Shown here: piece by piece, positions 8,408-17,415 of the stretch
How positions within the stretch are numbered: the stretch's first letter is position 1
Layout of the letters: every line of letters starts with the position of its first letter
Assembly: GCF_905175375.1 (NCBI RefSeq)
Contig: NZ_CAJIMS010000001.1
Coordinates: 1,426,001-1,490,000 of the forward strand
Length of the DNA: 64,000 nt
Origin: Chryseobacterium aquaeductus
GTDB taxonomy: Bacteria; Bacteroidota; Bacteroidia; Flavobacteriales; Weeksellaceae
Direction: 5' to 3'
Notes under the pieces: model-generated
Database searches by the model: none
What the model saw: only the letters and a program-made list of their open reading frames with translations
Told to the model about the DNA's origin: nothing
Program-made: the position numbers and the translations under genes

Positions 8408-9044
8408 CTACAGGTTCTTCTTTCTTTTCTATTTTTAAAAGTCTCGGATTATTCGCACACTTTTTTGTGTACAATTCGATATAAGTTCCATTTTCCGTTA
8501 CCTTTGAAACTTGCGCTGTGGCTTTATTGACAGTAAGTGTGAAATGCTTTTTTTCGTAAGGACATTCTTTTGAAGTAACCTTCCCAAGATCTAAGTAGTA
8601 ATTGGTTTTGTCTTCGTAGTAATTTCCGGCAATGTCTACAAACTGCTCATCAATAAGATAACCGTCAAGCACCGCAGAAAGAGCCGCCTCTTCGGCATTA
8701 TCAACTTTCCCGATCAGATCTTTTAATCCTGCAACTTCTGTTATGTAGCTGATTTTTCCGGTTTTGGAGTAGACAATATAATAAAAACTGTCTTCCGTCG
8801 GCGTGATATTAAACCCGGAAGATTGAGGAAGATATTCTTTTTTGGTACCCGAAATTTTCAATTCTTCGTTTCTGCCGTAATTATTTTGCACCAAAACCCA
8901 AAAATCTATTTTATCATTCGGAATAATTTTAGACAAAACATTTTGAGTGCTCAAAATGTTTTTCTTATTCTTATCCTGAGAGTACAAAAAGGCTCCTAAA
9001 CTAAGGAAGAAAAACATAAATATTCTGCTGGTATCTTTTATCAT
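8370..9044 (-). CDS. Hypothetical secreted protein
   Basis: A 224-residue protein with a signal peptide (MIKDTSRIFMFFFLSLGAFLYSQ, cleavage likely after the SQ). The mature part contains KISGTKKEYLPQSSGFNITPT and SYITEVAGLKDLIG, with a paired-Cys region (KECPYEKKH and KKCANN) that might form a disulfide. It ends in a very basic tail, EPKKKPVKKRK. I recognise no family. The gene precedes the GNAT acetyltransferase and overlaps it by 38 bases. A periplasmic or surface location is inferred from the signal peptide only. Confidence 0.65.
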   Translation of the reverse strand: MIKDTSRIFMFFFLSLGAFLYSQDKNKKNILSTQNVLSKIIPNDKIDFWVLVQNNYGRNEELKISGTKKEYLPQSSGFNITPTEDSFYYIVYSKTGKISYITEVAGLKDLIGKVDNAEEAALSAVLDGYLIDEQFVDIAGNYYEDKTNYYLDLGKVTSKECPYEKKHFTLTVNKATAQVSKVTENGTYIELYTKKCANNPRLLKIEKKEEPVDEPKKKPVKKRK

Positions 9045-9077
9045 AAATTAAAATTGGGCAGAAATTATGCCATTATT

Positions 9078-10160
9078 TTACATGAATTTGTCTCCTTTTT
9101 TTAAGCTTTTAAGATCTAAAACGTATTCTTTGATCAATTGATCATGATCTCTTGGGCAAATCAGAAGAACTTTCTCTGTATCTACAACGATAAAATCTTT
9201 CAAACCGTCTATAACGATAGCTTTATTATTATTTTTTATATGAATAATATTTCCGTTAGACTGATACGTTAAAACATTTTTGATATTGATTGAATTTTGA
9301 TTTTCGTCTTTTTCACTGTTCTCAAAAACGGAAGTCCAGGTTCCAAGATCGCTCCATCCCAAATCTGCCGGAATAACATACACGTTTTTGGCTTTTTCTA
9401 AAATCCCGTTATCAATCGATATTTTCTGAATTTTAGGATAAATCAATTCGATACAGCTTTGCTCAGATTCTGCATTGTATTCACATGCGGTAAACTGCTG
9501 GGTCATCTCCGGAAGAAAATCTTCAAAAGCTTTGTGTATCGATTTTACACTCCATATAAAAATACCTGCGTTCCAAAGAAAATCACCACTCTCAAGAAAA
9601 CTTTTAGCAATTTCCAGCATTGGTTTTTCGGTAAAGGTTTTCACCTTATAATAATCAGAATTTTTCTTTTCAACAAATTGAATATATCCGTAGCCAGTAT
9701 CTGGTCTTGTAGGCGTAATTCCTAAAGTCACCAAATAATCATGGGTAGATGCAATGCTGAACGCCAACTCTACTTTTTCTAGAAAAGTTTCTTCTTTTAA
9801 GATCAAATGATCCGCAGGAAGCACTATCATCGTAGCGTCCGGATTGGTTTCGGCAATTTTGTTTGCCATATAAAGATTACATGCTGCAGTATTCTTCATC
9901 AAAGGTTCTCCCACAATATTTTGTTCGGGAATCTCCGGCAACTGCTGATGAGAAAGGCTTACGTATTCTGTATTGGTGATTACGAATATATTTTCGTTAG
10001 GAATAATTTTACTTATCCTGTCATAAGTCTGTTGAATCATTGTGCGACCTGTTCCCAATATATCCTGAAATTGTTTTGGGAATTTCTGTGTGCTCAAAGG
10101 CCAGAATCTGCTACCGATTCCTCCCGCCATAATCACACAGTATTTATCTGATTTTGACAT
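9078..10160 (-). CDS. manC: Mannose-1-phosphate guanylyltransferase
   Basis: A 360-residue nucleotidyltransferase that makes GDP-mannose from mannose-1-phosphate and GTP for surface polysaccharide or glycan synthesis. The signature CVIMAGGIGSRFWPLST with following KFPKQF is diagnostic. The FTEKP sugar-binding motif and GDFLWNAGIFIW are also present. It is the short form without a phosphomannose isomerase domain. An upstream ATG at 10172 would overlap the preceding gene by 10 bases; the ATG at 10160, 2 bases after that gene's stop, gives the better-fitting N-terminus MSKSDKYCVIMAGG. It belongs to a minus-strand run with the SprT-like and TolC-like genes. Confidence 0.9.
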   Translation of the reverse strand: MSKSDKYCVIMAGGIGSRFWPLSTQKFPKQFQDILGTGRTMIQQTYDRISKIIPNENIFVITNTEYVSLSHQQLPEIPEQNIVGEPLMKNTAACNLYMANKIAETNPDATMIVLPADHLILKEETFLEKVELAFSIASTHDYLVTLGITPTRPDTGYGYIQFVEKKNSDYYKVKTFTEKPMLEIAKSFLESGDFLWNAGIFIWSVKSIHKAFEDFLPEMTQQFTACEYNAESEQSCIELIYPKIQKISIDNGILEKAKNVYVIPADLGWSDLGTWTSVFENSEKDENQNSINIKNVLTYQSNGNIIHIKNNNKAIVIDGLKDFIVVDTEKVLLICPRDHDQLIKEYVLDLKSLKKGDKFM

Positions 10161-10162
10161 AT

Positions 10163-10753
10163 TTAATTGCATTTTTTCACTCTAGCCAACGCTCTGAAAG
10201 AATATTTCCTTCCGGTAGCCAGATTCAAACAAAGATAGTTTTTTTTAATAAGACCTTCCAACAAATACTTTTCGCCTCGATAAATGAAATGTTCACCTTT
10301 GGAAAGATGTTCCACATAAATCTCATCATCTTCCTGATTTTCAATATGAAAGTATTTTACCAAATCCGGGCTTGCCATAAAATTAGCTTTGGGAGATTTA
10401 GAAAATTTAAGAATGATTGGTTTCAGATCATCTTCATACACATCCAGACTTTCCAAAAGCATAAGCCTGAAAGTGTGTTTCCACTCGTTACCATGTGGTG
10501 AAATTCTGCGACCGAATTTTTCGAAAGCAATTAAATGTGCCAATTCGTGAGTCAGAACAAAGAAAAAAAGCTGTGGTGCAAGTGTGGAATTAATGGTTAT
10601 TTCATGCGAAAGATCCCGAAGTTTTCTATAATCTCCAAGTTTCGAATTCCGGTTTCTTGTTACTTTGATATGAATAGAGTAATCTGAGAACCAATTCCTT
10701 AAATGTGAAAGCGTATTTTGTGGTAAATATTTTTCTAAAGACTGGATAGACAT
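10163..10753 (-). CDS. SprT-like zinc metalloprotease-fold protein
   Basis: A 196-residue protein with the motif FVLTHELAHLIAF, a HExxH zinc site, and a later HGNEWKHTF with the third His, as in SprT/Spartan-type domains. The N-terminal part HIKVTRNRNSKLGDYR also fits SprT-like proteins. The C-terminal 60 residues are a small extra domain with ALARVKKCN at the end. Bacterial SprT-like proteins are poorly characterised; a protease role is inferred from the eukaryotic relative. It is 1 base downstream of the TolC-like gene's stop and 2 bases upstream of the GDP-mannose gene. Confidence 0.82.
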   Translation of the reverse strand: MSIQSLEKYLPQNTLSHLRNWFSDYSIHIKVTRNRNSKLGDYRKLRDLSHEITINSTLAPQLFFFVLTHELAHLIAFEKFGRRISPHGNEWKHTFRLMLLESLDVYEDDLKPIILKFSKSPKANFMASPDLVKYFHIENQEDDEIYVEHLSKGEHFIYRGEKYLLEGLIKKNYLCLNLATGRKYSFRALARVKKCN

Positions 10754-10754
10754 T

Positions 10755-12095
10755 TTACAAACTTAACGGAATTCCTGCATAGAAATTTAATAATTTCAGA
10801 CTAAAAAGATAATTATATTTTGCCTGCTCCACAGAACCTTGGGCATTTGCATAGTTGTTTCTGGCAATATTCAGATCATATATGGTTCCTCTTCCTGCAA
10901 CATAGCTTTTATCTGCAAACTCCATCGCCAGTTTGGTACTCTTTTCTGCTTCAACGGCAGCCAGATAAACTTCATAGTTGGCATCCACATCAAACTGTGC
11001 TTTCTGCACGTTTTGTCTTACCGCCTGCTTTTGCTGGTCTAAAGAATTTTTGGCTAAACTTTCATTGATTTTTGACTGCTCTACCTGAAGTTTGGTAATT
11101 CCTTTGTTAAAAATCGGAATATTTAAAGAAATTCCACCTTGCTGACCGAAATTTTCTTTGTATTGATTGAAGATCGTTTTTTCGTTGACGTAAAACAATT
11201 GACTTCCAATATTATTGGTATTCAACAAGTTATTATAAAAACTTCCGACTCCCACGCTCGCTGTCAAGGTTGGCCAAAAAGCTGTACGTGTAACTTCCGT
11301 TTGCGCTTCCGCAGACTTTATTCTGCTTTCGGCAGCTTTAATCTGTGGTTGACTTTCGTAAGCGGTATTTAAAACATCATCCACGGAGATAAGTTGCGGA
11401 CTTAATTGTTCACCAATTTCTACATTTTCAACATCAAAATCTTTATAATCTTGTAACTGCAGAAGTTGTGCAAGCGCAAACAGACTTCTTCCAACATTGA
11501 TTTCAGCGGTTTTCAGATTTTGCTTTTCTCTTGCCCACGCTGCCTCGGCTTCGGCAACAATCGTCTGAGCCGTAGTTCCTACTTCTGTTGTTATTTTTGC
11601 TCTGTCAAACTGTTTTTTTGCATTCTCGGTAGCACTTTGAGCAATCTTTACGATTTCTTTGTTCAGTAAAGTCGTCAGATATTGCTGGGCAATTTGAAGC
11701 GAAATATCATTTTTTATGGTCTCAATGTCATATTGGCTGGCTTCAACATCAAATTGGGTTTTTCTGATTGTTTTTTCCAGTCTGCCGTTGTTGTAAAGCA
11801 AAATGTCTGCTGCAATATTTGCATTATTGCTGTATCTGTCGTTTCGGATACTTCCCGTTCCCAATGATGCCTGCCCGAAACTCACGTTATTTCCCACATT
11901 TGCAGAAACGGAAGGAAGATAATTTTTTTGAGCAATTTTGAGATTAACATCCTGAATTTGTTTTGAGTATTGATTTTGGATCACCTGAAGATTATGCTCT
12001 ACTGCATAGTCTACACATTCTCGCAAAGACCATTTTTTCTGAGCGTTTACACCCAGAGCCGATAGTCCTAAAATAATCATCAAAACTTTTTTCAT
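10755..12095 (-). CDS. TolC family outer-membrane efflux protein
   Basis: A 446-residue exported protein. The signal peptide MKKVLMIILGLSALGVNAQ is followed by KKWSLRECVDYAVEHNLQV, the standard opening of the TolC/OEP repeat in Bacteroidota. Two long helical repeats are seen with the family's late segment YVAGRGTIYDLNIARNNY. It forms the trimeric outer-membrane channel of tripartite efflux or type I secretion. No inner-membrane pump or adaptor lies next to it, so the partner must be elsewhere. It heads the run TolC, SprT-like, manC, separated by only 1-2 bases, which suggests cotranscription rather than shared function. Confidence 0.9.
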   Translation of the reverse strand: MKKVLMIILGLSALGVNAQKKWSLRECVDYAVEHNLQVIQNQYSKQIQDVNLKIAQKNYLPSVSANVGNNVSFGQASLGTGSIRNDRYSNNANIAADILLYNNGRLEKTIRKTQFDVEASQYDIETIKNDISLQIAQQYLTTLLNKEIVKIAQSATENAKKQFDRAKITTEVGTTAQTIVAEAEAAWAREKQNLKTAEINVGRSLFALAQLLQLQDYKDFDVENVEIGEQLSPQLISVDDVLNTAYESQPQIKAAESRIKSAEAQTEVTRTAFWPTLTASVGVGSFYNNLLNTNNIGSQLFYVNEKTIFNQYKENFGQQGGISLNIPIFNKGITKLQVEQSKINESLAKNSLDQQKQAVRQNVQKAQFDVDANYEVYLAAVEAEKSTKLAMEFADKSYVAGRGTIYDLNIARNNYANAQGSVEQAKYNYLFSLKLLNFYAGIPLSL

Positions 12096-12282
12096 TTGTA
12101 TATATTTTTGTTTTTAAAGTTATCCATCTTCACCAAAGTTGTATGCCTTATACAAGCGATACATTAAGCAAATGGCAATTTTATATTGAGCTTTTTCATC
12201 ATTAGACGTCAAGAATGTAAAAAAGTTACAATTTTAAAAAATTATTGTTTCATTTTACTGAAAGTTTTGAGAATTTTGCAAC

Positions 12283-13527
12283 ATGACAAACCAAGAATAT
12301 CAGGAAGCTGTTGATTGGCTATTCGTACAGGCTCCGAATTATCAGATTGACGGCGAGAAGGCTTACAAACCGGGTTTAGAAAACATCTCTAAACTCTGCA
12401 ATTTTTTTGATAATCCTCAGGAAAAAATAAAATGCATTCACATTGGCGGTACAAACGGAAAAGGTTCTACAAGCAATATGCTGGCCTCGGTGTTGCAGGA
12501 AGCGGGTTATACCATTGGTTTGTACAATTCACCTCATCTCATAGATTTTACCGAAAGAATAAAAATAAACGGTCTCAACTGCGATAGAGAATTTGTATTT
12601 CAGTTTATTCAAAAGCTTAAAACATTACCGGAAGATATTTTACCTTCTTTTTTTGAATTTACTACGATCATGGCTTTCGAATATTTTTATCAGAAGCGTG
12701 TTGATTTTGCCATCATCGAGGTGGGTTTGGGCGGAAGATTAGATTCAACCAATATCATTACACCAATACTTTCAGCGATTACAAATGCGCAGTTGGATCA
12801 TCAGAATATTTTAGGAAATACGATTGAAGAAATTGCTTTCGAAAAGGCTGGAATTATCAAAAAAAATATCACTGTAATTTCGGGAGAAGAAGATGAGAAA
12901 GTAAAGAATATATTCCAAAAGAAAGCTCAACAAGAAAATACTCGGTTTGTTGATGCAACATTCATTAAATCAGATCTAAAATCAGATCTAAAAGGAAATT
13001 ACCAGCAAAAAAATATCAAAGTGGTTTTGGCTTTGGTAGAAGAATTAAAAAAATTAAATCTCAATATTTCTAATAAAAATGTTGAGCAAGGATTAATGAA
13101 GGTTTACCAAAACACCGGTTTTATTGGTCGTTGGTTTGAATTTTCCCAAAATCCGTTGACGATCTGTGATACGGCACACAATCAGGCAGGATTGGAACAG
13201 GTTTTTTCGCAACTCAATTCTATTCCCAAGCGCAAACATATTATTTTAGGATTCGTGAGTGATAAAAATATTGATGAAGTAATGGCATTGCTTCCAGCCA
13301 ATTCTGAGTTTTACTTTGCTAAACCGTCTATAAACAGGGGAAGAAATCCGAAAGATTATGAAAATCTACTCATCGATGCAAAAATAAATTACAAAATTTT
13401 CGATTCGGTACAGGCAGCTTATCTTTCTGCAAAACAACATGCTACAAGAGAAGAAATGATTTTTGTCGGAGGAAGTAATTTTGTCGTTGGAGAATTTTTA
13501 GAAAAAAACTTGACTGATAAAGAATAA
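12283..13527 (+). CDS. folC: Bifunctional dihydrofolate/folylpolyglutamate synthase
   Basis: A 414-residue Mur-ligase-type enzyme that adds glutamate to dihydropteroate and folates. The P-loop HIGGTNGKGSTSNML (about residues 53-67) and the SPHLIDFTERI segment are typical of FolC. EVGLGGRLDSTN and the late ICDTAHNQAG complete the ATP and folate sites. The length is standard. It is transcribed divergently from the TolC-like gene with 187 bases between. Two tRNA genes follow under their own promoter. Confidence 0.93.
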   Translation: MTNQEYQEAVDWLFVQAPNYQIDGEKAYKPGLENISKLCNFFDNPQEKIKCIHIGGTNGKGSTSNMLASVLQEAGYTIGLYNSPHLIDFTERIKINGLNCDREFVFQFIQKLKTLPEDILPSFFEFTTIMAFEYFYQKRVDFAIIEVGLGGRLDSTNIITPILSAITNAQLDHQNILGNTIEEIAFEKAGIIKKNITVISGEEDEKVKNIFQKKAQQENTRFVDATFIKSDLKSDLKGNYQQKNIKVVLALVEELKKLNLNISNKNVEQGLMKVYQNTGFIGRWFEFSQNPLTICDTAHNQAGLEQVFSQLNSIPKRKHIILGFVSDKNIDEVMALLPANSEFYFAKPSINRGRNPKDYENLLIDAKINYKIFDSVQAAYLSAKQHATREEMIFVGGSNFVVGEFLEKNLTDKE

Positions 13528-13532
13528 GTATG

Positions 13533-13540
13533 TATATTTG
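13533..13540 (+). promoter_or_regulatory. Promoter of the tRNA-Val pair
   Basis: TATATTTG is a perfect TAnnTTTG box, with TTG at 13510-13512 in the -33 position (20 bases between). The box ends 26 bases before the first tRNA. It overlaps the region just after the folC stop, so the tRNAs do not depend on folC transcription. Confidence 0.7.
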
Positions 13541-13566
13541 CACCACTCAAAACGAGAAATCGTCTA

Positions 13567-13641
13567 GGGCTCTTAGCTCAGTTGGTTCAGAGCATCTGGT
13601 TTACACCCAGAGGGTCGGGGGTTCGAATCCCTCAGGGCCCA
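13567..13641 (+). tRNA. tRNA-Val (anticodon TAC), copy 1
   Basis: A 75-base cloverleaf. The acceptor arm GGGCTCT pairs with AGGGCCC, the D-arm is GCTC/GAGC, and the anticodon stem TCTGG/CCAGA holds the loop TTTACAC, so the anticodon is TAC (Val, reads GTA and probably other GTN codons). The T-arm GGGGG-TTCGAAT-CCCTC is intact. The discriminator is A, and CCA is not encoded (ACA follows), so it must be added after transcription. Confidence 0.95.
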
Positions 13642-13642
13642 C

Positions 13643-13662
13643 AAAGGTTTACTGAAACCTTT
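13643..13662 (+). other. Hairpin between the two tRNA-Val genes
   Basis: AAAGGTTT-ACTG-AAACCTTT forms a perfect 8-bp stem with a 4-base loop in the 33-base spacer. It lacks a long T run, so it is more likely a processing signal in a two-tRNA precursor than a terminator. The role is inferred. Confidence 0.45.
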
Positions 13663-13674
13663 CAAAAAAATTCA

Positions 13675-13749
13675 GGGCTCTTAGCTCAGTTGGTTCAGAG
13701 CATCTGGTTTACACCCAGAGGGTCGGGGGTTCGAATCCCTCAGGGCCCA
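13675..13749 (+). tRNA. tRNA-Val (anticodon TAC), copy 2
   Basis: Identical over all 75 bases to the copy that starts at 13567, with the same anticodon TAC, and no encoded CCA. The copies are 108 bases apart start to start. Identity suggests recent tandem duplication or gene conversion. Confidence 0.95.
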
Positions 13750-13751
13750 CA

Positions 13752-13781
13752 AAATCTCTCAATTTATTGGGAGATTTTTTT
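13752..13781 (+). terminator. Terminator of the tRNA-Val operon
   Basis: AAATCTC (13752-13758) pairs with GAGATTT (13771-13777), with additional CAA/TTG pairing inside the loop, and is followed by a T run. It begins 3 bases after the second tRNA. Confidence 0.75.
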
Positions 13782-13789
13782 GTTTAATA

Positions 13790-14686
13790 TTATTTCATTT
13801 GTCGCAAAAACAATCCCAGTTTATAAATATTCAGATTTCTAAGACTTGGATATTCAGAGAGAAGATTTCTTTTAATTTTTTTTTCAACAAAAGTGAATAA
13901 ATAGAGAAATACAGATTGTAAATTCGTTTTCATTAAAATATTATACGCTTTTACCAATTTTATCTCTGAAAGCTTTGGTCTTACAGAATCCAACTTCATC
14001 ATTTTTGCGAGGCTCTCTACTGATTCTTCTACTTTTGTAAGATAAACGTCATTCGTTTCCAGATCATTGTTGAAAATCGGATTGTCTACATGGTAAATTT
14101 TACGATGGTCAGACTTCAGATCCATTGCAAATAGCAAATCTTCATAGCCGTATTTACTAAATTCAGCATTGAATGGTATTCTGTTGAAAATCTCTTTTTT
14201 AATAATAAAATTATTTGTCTGAAAAGAAAGATAAGGTTTTGATATACGAGCTGAAACAGGCAGATTTTCACGCTCCACGGCAAACTTCCAACGTAAGATA
14301 TGTTTTCGGTCAGAAAGATCCTTTACCATTCTCCCTCCGTACAAAACCTCAGCTTCTGTATTTTGATTTAAAAAATCGATATAAATCTTCAGGAAATTGG
14401 TGTTAATAATTTTTCCGTCACAATCCAAAAACAGGAGATAATTCCCTTTTGTGTAACGTAGAAAAAGATTTCGGATTTTTGTTCTTCCTATATTTTTTTC
14501 GAGGAAGACAAATTGATTCACCTCGTTTTGAAGTTCGCTATTAATCGTTTTGAATTTTTCCTCAGAAGCATCATCAATCAATATAATTTCTGCCTCAATA
14601 GAATGTTCTTTTATTTCTTTTTTTAAATCATAAACAAGTGCCCGGACATCAAAATTATAAACAGGAATACATATAGAAAGTATCAT
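13790..14686 (-). CDS. Family 2 glycosyltransferase
   Basis: A 298-residue GT-A fold transferase. It opens MILSICIPVYNFDVRALV, the usual GT2 start, followed by the nucleotide-binding ILIDDASEE, and LLFLDCDGK, which provides the DxD-type metal site. KYGYEDLLFAMDL matches the ED acceptor-side motif. No membrane segments are evident. It is 3 bases downstream of the GT9 gene, and another glycosyltransferase (GT4) lies about 1.6 kb away on the same strand, so all three probably act in surface glycan or lipopolysaccharide core synthesis. The sugar specificity cannot be told. Confidence 0.87.
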   Translation of the reverse strand: MILSICIPVYNFDVRALVYDLKKEIKEHSIEAEIILIDDASEEKFKTINSELQNEVNQFVFLEKNIGRTKIRNLFLRYTKGNYLLFLDCDGKIINTNFLKIYIDFLNQNTEAEVLYGGRMVKDLSDRKHILRWKFAVERENLPVSARISKPYLSFQTNNFIIKKEIFNRIPFNAEFSKYGYEDLLFAMDLKSDHRKIYHVDNPIFNNDLETNDVYLTKVEESVESLAKMMKLDSVRPKLSEIKLVKAYNILMKTNLQSVFLYLFTFVEKKIKRNLLSEYPSLRNLNIYKLGLFLRQMK

Positions 14687-14689
14687 CAG

Positions 14690-15655
14690 CTATATTTTAT
14701 CTATAATTTTCTGCACACTTATTTCTTCCAGACAAGCCCAATCTCCACGATAGCATTCTTTATCGCCAAAAACCGAACATGGTCTGCAGGTAAGATCATT
14801 GATCTGAACGACATCGTTTTCACTTTGTCCGAAACCTAAAAACCCTGCAAAAGGATGAGTTGATCCCCAAATCGAAACACAACGAGTTCCTACGATACTC
14901 GCAAGATGCATATTTGCAGAATCCATCGAGATCATTACTTCAAGTTGAGCGATTCTGTTTAATTCTTCAGAAAGAGTAAGTTTTCCGGCTAAACTTTTGG
15001 TATTGGGAATTTGCATTTCCCAGTTTTCAAGCATTTCTGCTTCTTTTTTTCCGCCACCAAAAAAATAGATGGTATGTTTTTCTGCCAATATCTTTACAAG
15101 TTCGAAAGATTTTTCCAGTGGTAACATTTTACCTTTATGCTGAGCAAATGGTGCAAAACCAATTCCAGATTTTTTATCAGAAATTGGTCTTAACTGATGC
15201 GAAAGCTCTACCTTGAATCCCATATCGCGAAAAACATCGGCGTACCGTTCTACTGTAGATTTAAGTTGTTTTTTATTTAAATTCCAAACATCTGTAAGTT
15301 CTTCTTTCTCTTCTTTTCCTTTATTGATTTTGAAGACTTTCAACCCTTTTCGTACATAAATTTTATCTAAAATCTTTGTGCGTATCACGTCATGCAAATC
15401 TGTAATATAATCCGGACGAAATTCTTTCAACAATTCTTTAGACAATCTTCGAAGTCCTAAAAAACCTTTATAATCATCAAGATCAATTCCTTTGAAGATA
15501 ACGTTCGGAATATCAGCATATAAAGCCTTAAAATTGCTTCGAGAAACCATCACTATTTCAACCTCCGGATTTTGCTCCAGAAATTCCCGAAATACAGGAA
15601 CTGTCATAGCGACATCTCCAAAAGCAGAAAAACGATATGCTAAAATTCTTATCAC
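14690..15655 (-). CDS. Family 9 glycosyltransferase (heptosyltransferase-like)
   Basis: A 321-residue protein starting MIRILAYRFSAFGDVAMTVPVFREF, the N-terminal signature of the GT9/ADP-heptose:LPS heptosyltransferase group. IGFAPFAQHKGKMLPLEKSFELV and the late VMISMDSANMHLASIVGTRCVSIWG are the donor-binding C-terminal motifs, and the segment TCRPCSVFGDKECYRGD matches the Cys-rich tail common to the family. It transfers a sugar onto lipid A core or a related acceptor at the inner membrane. It is followed after 3 bases by the GT2 gene and preceded by sufE. Confidence 0.9.
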   Translation of the reverse strand: MIRILAYRFSAFGDVAMTVPVFREFLEQNPEVEIVMVSRSNFKALYADIPNVIFKGIDLDDYKGFLGLRRLSKELLKEFRPDYITDLHDVIRTKILDKIYVRKGLKVFKINKGKEEKEELTDVWNLNKKQLKSTVERYADVFRDMGFKVELSHQLRPISDKKSGIGFAPFAQHKGKMLPLEKSFELVKILAEKHTIYFFGGGKKEAEMLENWEMQIPNTKSLAGKLTLSEELNRIAQLEVMISMDSANMHLASIVGTRCVSIWGSTHPFAGFLGFGQSENDVVQINDLTCRPCSVFGDKECYRGDWACLEEISVQKIIDKI

Positions 15656-15657
15656 GA

Positions 15658-16077
15658 CTAAGATTTCAGTTGATATGCAACCGCATAAAATTTGATCTGT
15701 TTGGTCATCGCCATCAAACCGTTGGCTCTTGATGGAGATAAAAATTCCTGCAATCCGATTTCAGAAATAAATTCAAAATCAGAATCCAGAATTTCCTGGG
15801 TAGAATGACCGCTGTAAATACTTACCAACAAAGAAACGATTCCTTTTGGCAGAATTCCGTCAGAATCTGCATTGAAAAATAGTTTTCCATCTTTATATTC
15901 AGCATCAATCCAGACTTTACTTTGGCAACCTTTGATCAGATTGTCGTCACTTTTCTTTTCCTCGGGAAGACCTTTCAGTTCTTTACCAAGATCTATGATA
16001 TACTCATATTTCTGCTCCCAGTCTTCAAGAAACGCAAATTCGTCGATTATTTCCTGCTGATTTTCTTTTATGGCCAT
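15658..16077 (-). CDS. sufE: SufE cysteine desulfuration protein
   Basis: A 139-residue sulfur acceptor protein. SufE takes persulfide sulfur from the SufS desulfurase for iron-sulfur cluster assembly. The active Cys is in LIKGCQSKVWIDAEYKDGKLFF, and the C-terminal IGLQEFLSPSRANGL is diagnostic. The open frame reaches an upstream TTG at 16098, but the ATG at 16077 (MAIKENQQEI) is the expected start. Only 2 bases separate it from the GT9 gene, although the functions differ. The other suf genes are not in this window. Confidence 0.93.
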   Translation of the reverse strand: MAIKENQQEIIDEFAFLEDWEQKYEYIIDLGKELKGLPEEKKSDDNLIKGCQSKVWIDAEYKDGKLFFNADSDGILPKGIVSLLVSIYSGHSTQEILDSDFEFISEIGLQEFLSPSRANGLMAMTKQIKFYAVAYQLKS

Positions 16078-16287
16078 TTGTATACTTTCTTTTGGCAAAG
16101 ATAACCAATTTAAAAAAGATAAGTTAAAACAGATTTAATATGATAAAAGCATTTAAATTTTATTTTTAAACGCAAGGTTAGACAATGATTTTTGGAAGTT
16201 TTGAAAATAATTTTAAGTTAAACAAAGCCGCTTCGCTTATTTTCGAAATACAATTTAATCTTAAAGCAAAGTTCCCTTCAATAATTC

Positions 16288-17415
16288 TTAATCCTTTAAA
16301 TCTCTTAATGGTTTAAATAATTTTGATGCTCTTTCAAAAACCTGAAGCAATTTTACCTCTTCATTTTCCCAACAAAGAATTTCGGAAGCTTTTTCCAATT
16401 CAGTTTGATAGTTTTTTCGTCCTTTGTTTAAAATTAAATTGACCGCCTTAGCAATATTTTCAGGCTGATGATTTTCAACAATTACGCCAATATCAAATTG
16501 ATTTTTAATAGCAATCATTTCAGGAAGCGGAGATAAAATTAATGGAACTCGTGCCTGAATACAGTCTAAAACTTTATTAGGAAGTGAAAATTCGTAGCTC
16601 TCGCCACCGTTTTCTTCAATGCTCATTCCTACGTCTGCTGTTAAAGTAATTTCCCTTAATTCTTCCGGAAGCAACTTTCCTAAAAACTGGACTTTATCCT
16701 GAAGGTTTTCTTTGATAACTAAATCCTCATATTCTTTTTTTTTCGGACCATCTCCTGCAATTTTAAAAACAACATTTTCAAGATGATGCATTGCTAAGAT
16801 CGCTTTATCCATTCCACGAAAAGGATTAATTGCGCCCTGATACAGAAGGATTTTTGGATTGTTTTCAGGAATTTCTATTTTAAAATCAATTTTTCTAGGA
16901 GCATTTTGAACAACGACAGCCTCAATTCCGTATTTTTTCTGAAACCATTGTGCATAACTTCCGCTTGCGGTAATCATGAATTTAAGATTAGGAACTATTT
17001 TATTTTGAAGATAACGCCACAATTTCTGAGACATTTTTCCTTGAATAGCAGGCATTTCCGAAAAGATTTCGTGACTATCGAATACTAAAGGGATATTTAA
17101 TTTTTTTGCTAAAAGATAATTGGGCAGTAAAGCATCCAAATCATTAGCAAGAAGAATGGTATTTTCGTCAGCTTTTTTCTTGAGCTCTTGGTACAACTTC
17201 CAATTGAATTCAAAATAAGCCGTTTTTAAAGTTTTAGAAATAAGATTTATTCTTGAAAAAGGATATGGGCGAGACATTTCCTCTTCTCCACCCCAATTGT
17301 TGCCAATCAATTCAATTTCGTAACCATTGTCATGCAATGTTTTGCATACTTTTTCGATTCTCTGGTCAGTATAAAGATTACTGAAAGCAGAAGTTAGAAT
17401 TTTTTTTTGAGTCAT
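16288..17415 (-). CDS. Family 4 glycosyltransferase
   Basis: A 375-residue GT-B fold transferase. The N-terminal acceptor domain begins KILTSAFSNLYTDQRIEKVCKTL. The donor domain has ILLYQGAINPFRGMDKAI and FKIAGDGPKKKEYEDLV, then SLPNKVLDCIQARVPLIL with the GT4 ExxxxE-like region, here in a reduced form. The length is normal. Its ATG overlaps the stop of the upstream small membrane protein by one base (TAATG), so they are translationally coupled. The product is probably cytoplasmic or membrane-peripheral and acts in cell-surface polysaccharide assembly. Confidence 0.87.
   Translation of the reverse strand: MTQKKILTSAFSNLYTDQRIEKVCKTLHDNGYEIELIGNNWGGEEEMSRPYPFSRINLISKTLKTAYFEFNWKLYQELKKKADENTILLANDLDALLPNYLLAKKLNIPLVFDSHEIFSEMPAIQGKMSQKLWRYLQNKIVPNLKFMITASGSYAQWFQKKYGIEAVVVQNAPRKIDFKIEIPENNPKILLYQGAINPFRGMDKAILAMHHLENVVFKIAGDGPKKKEYEDLVIKENLQDKVQFLGKLLPEELREITLTADVGMSIEENGGESYEFSLPNKVLDCIQARVPLILSPLPEMIAIKNQFDIGVIVENHQPENIAKAVNLILNKGRKNYQTELEKASEILCWENEEVKLLQVFERASKLFKPLRDLKD

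Noticed and set aside
12255..12283. ACTGAA near folC as another LytTR-type site
   Set aside because: There is no second half-site 21 bp away and no TAnnTTTG box at the expected distance.
13582..13842. Open reading frame across the tRNA-Val pair
   Set aside because: It is built from the two identical tRNA genes read as protein (the same tandem peptide appears twice), so it is an artefact.
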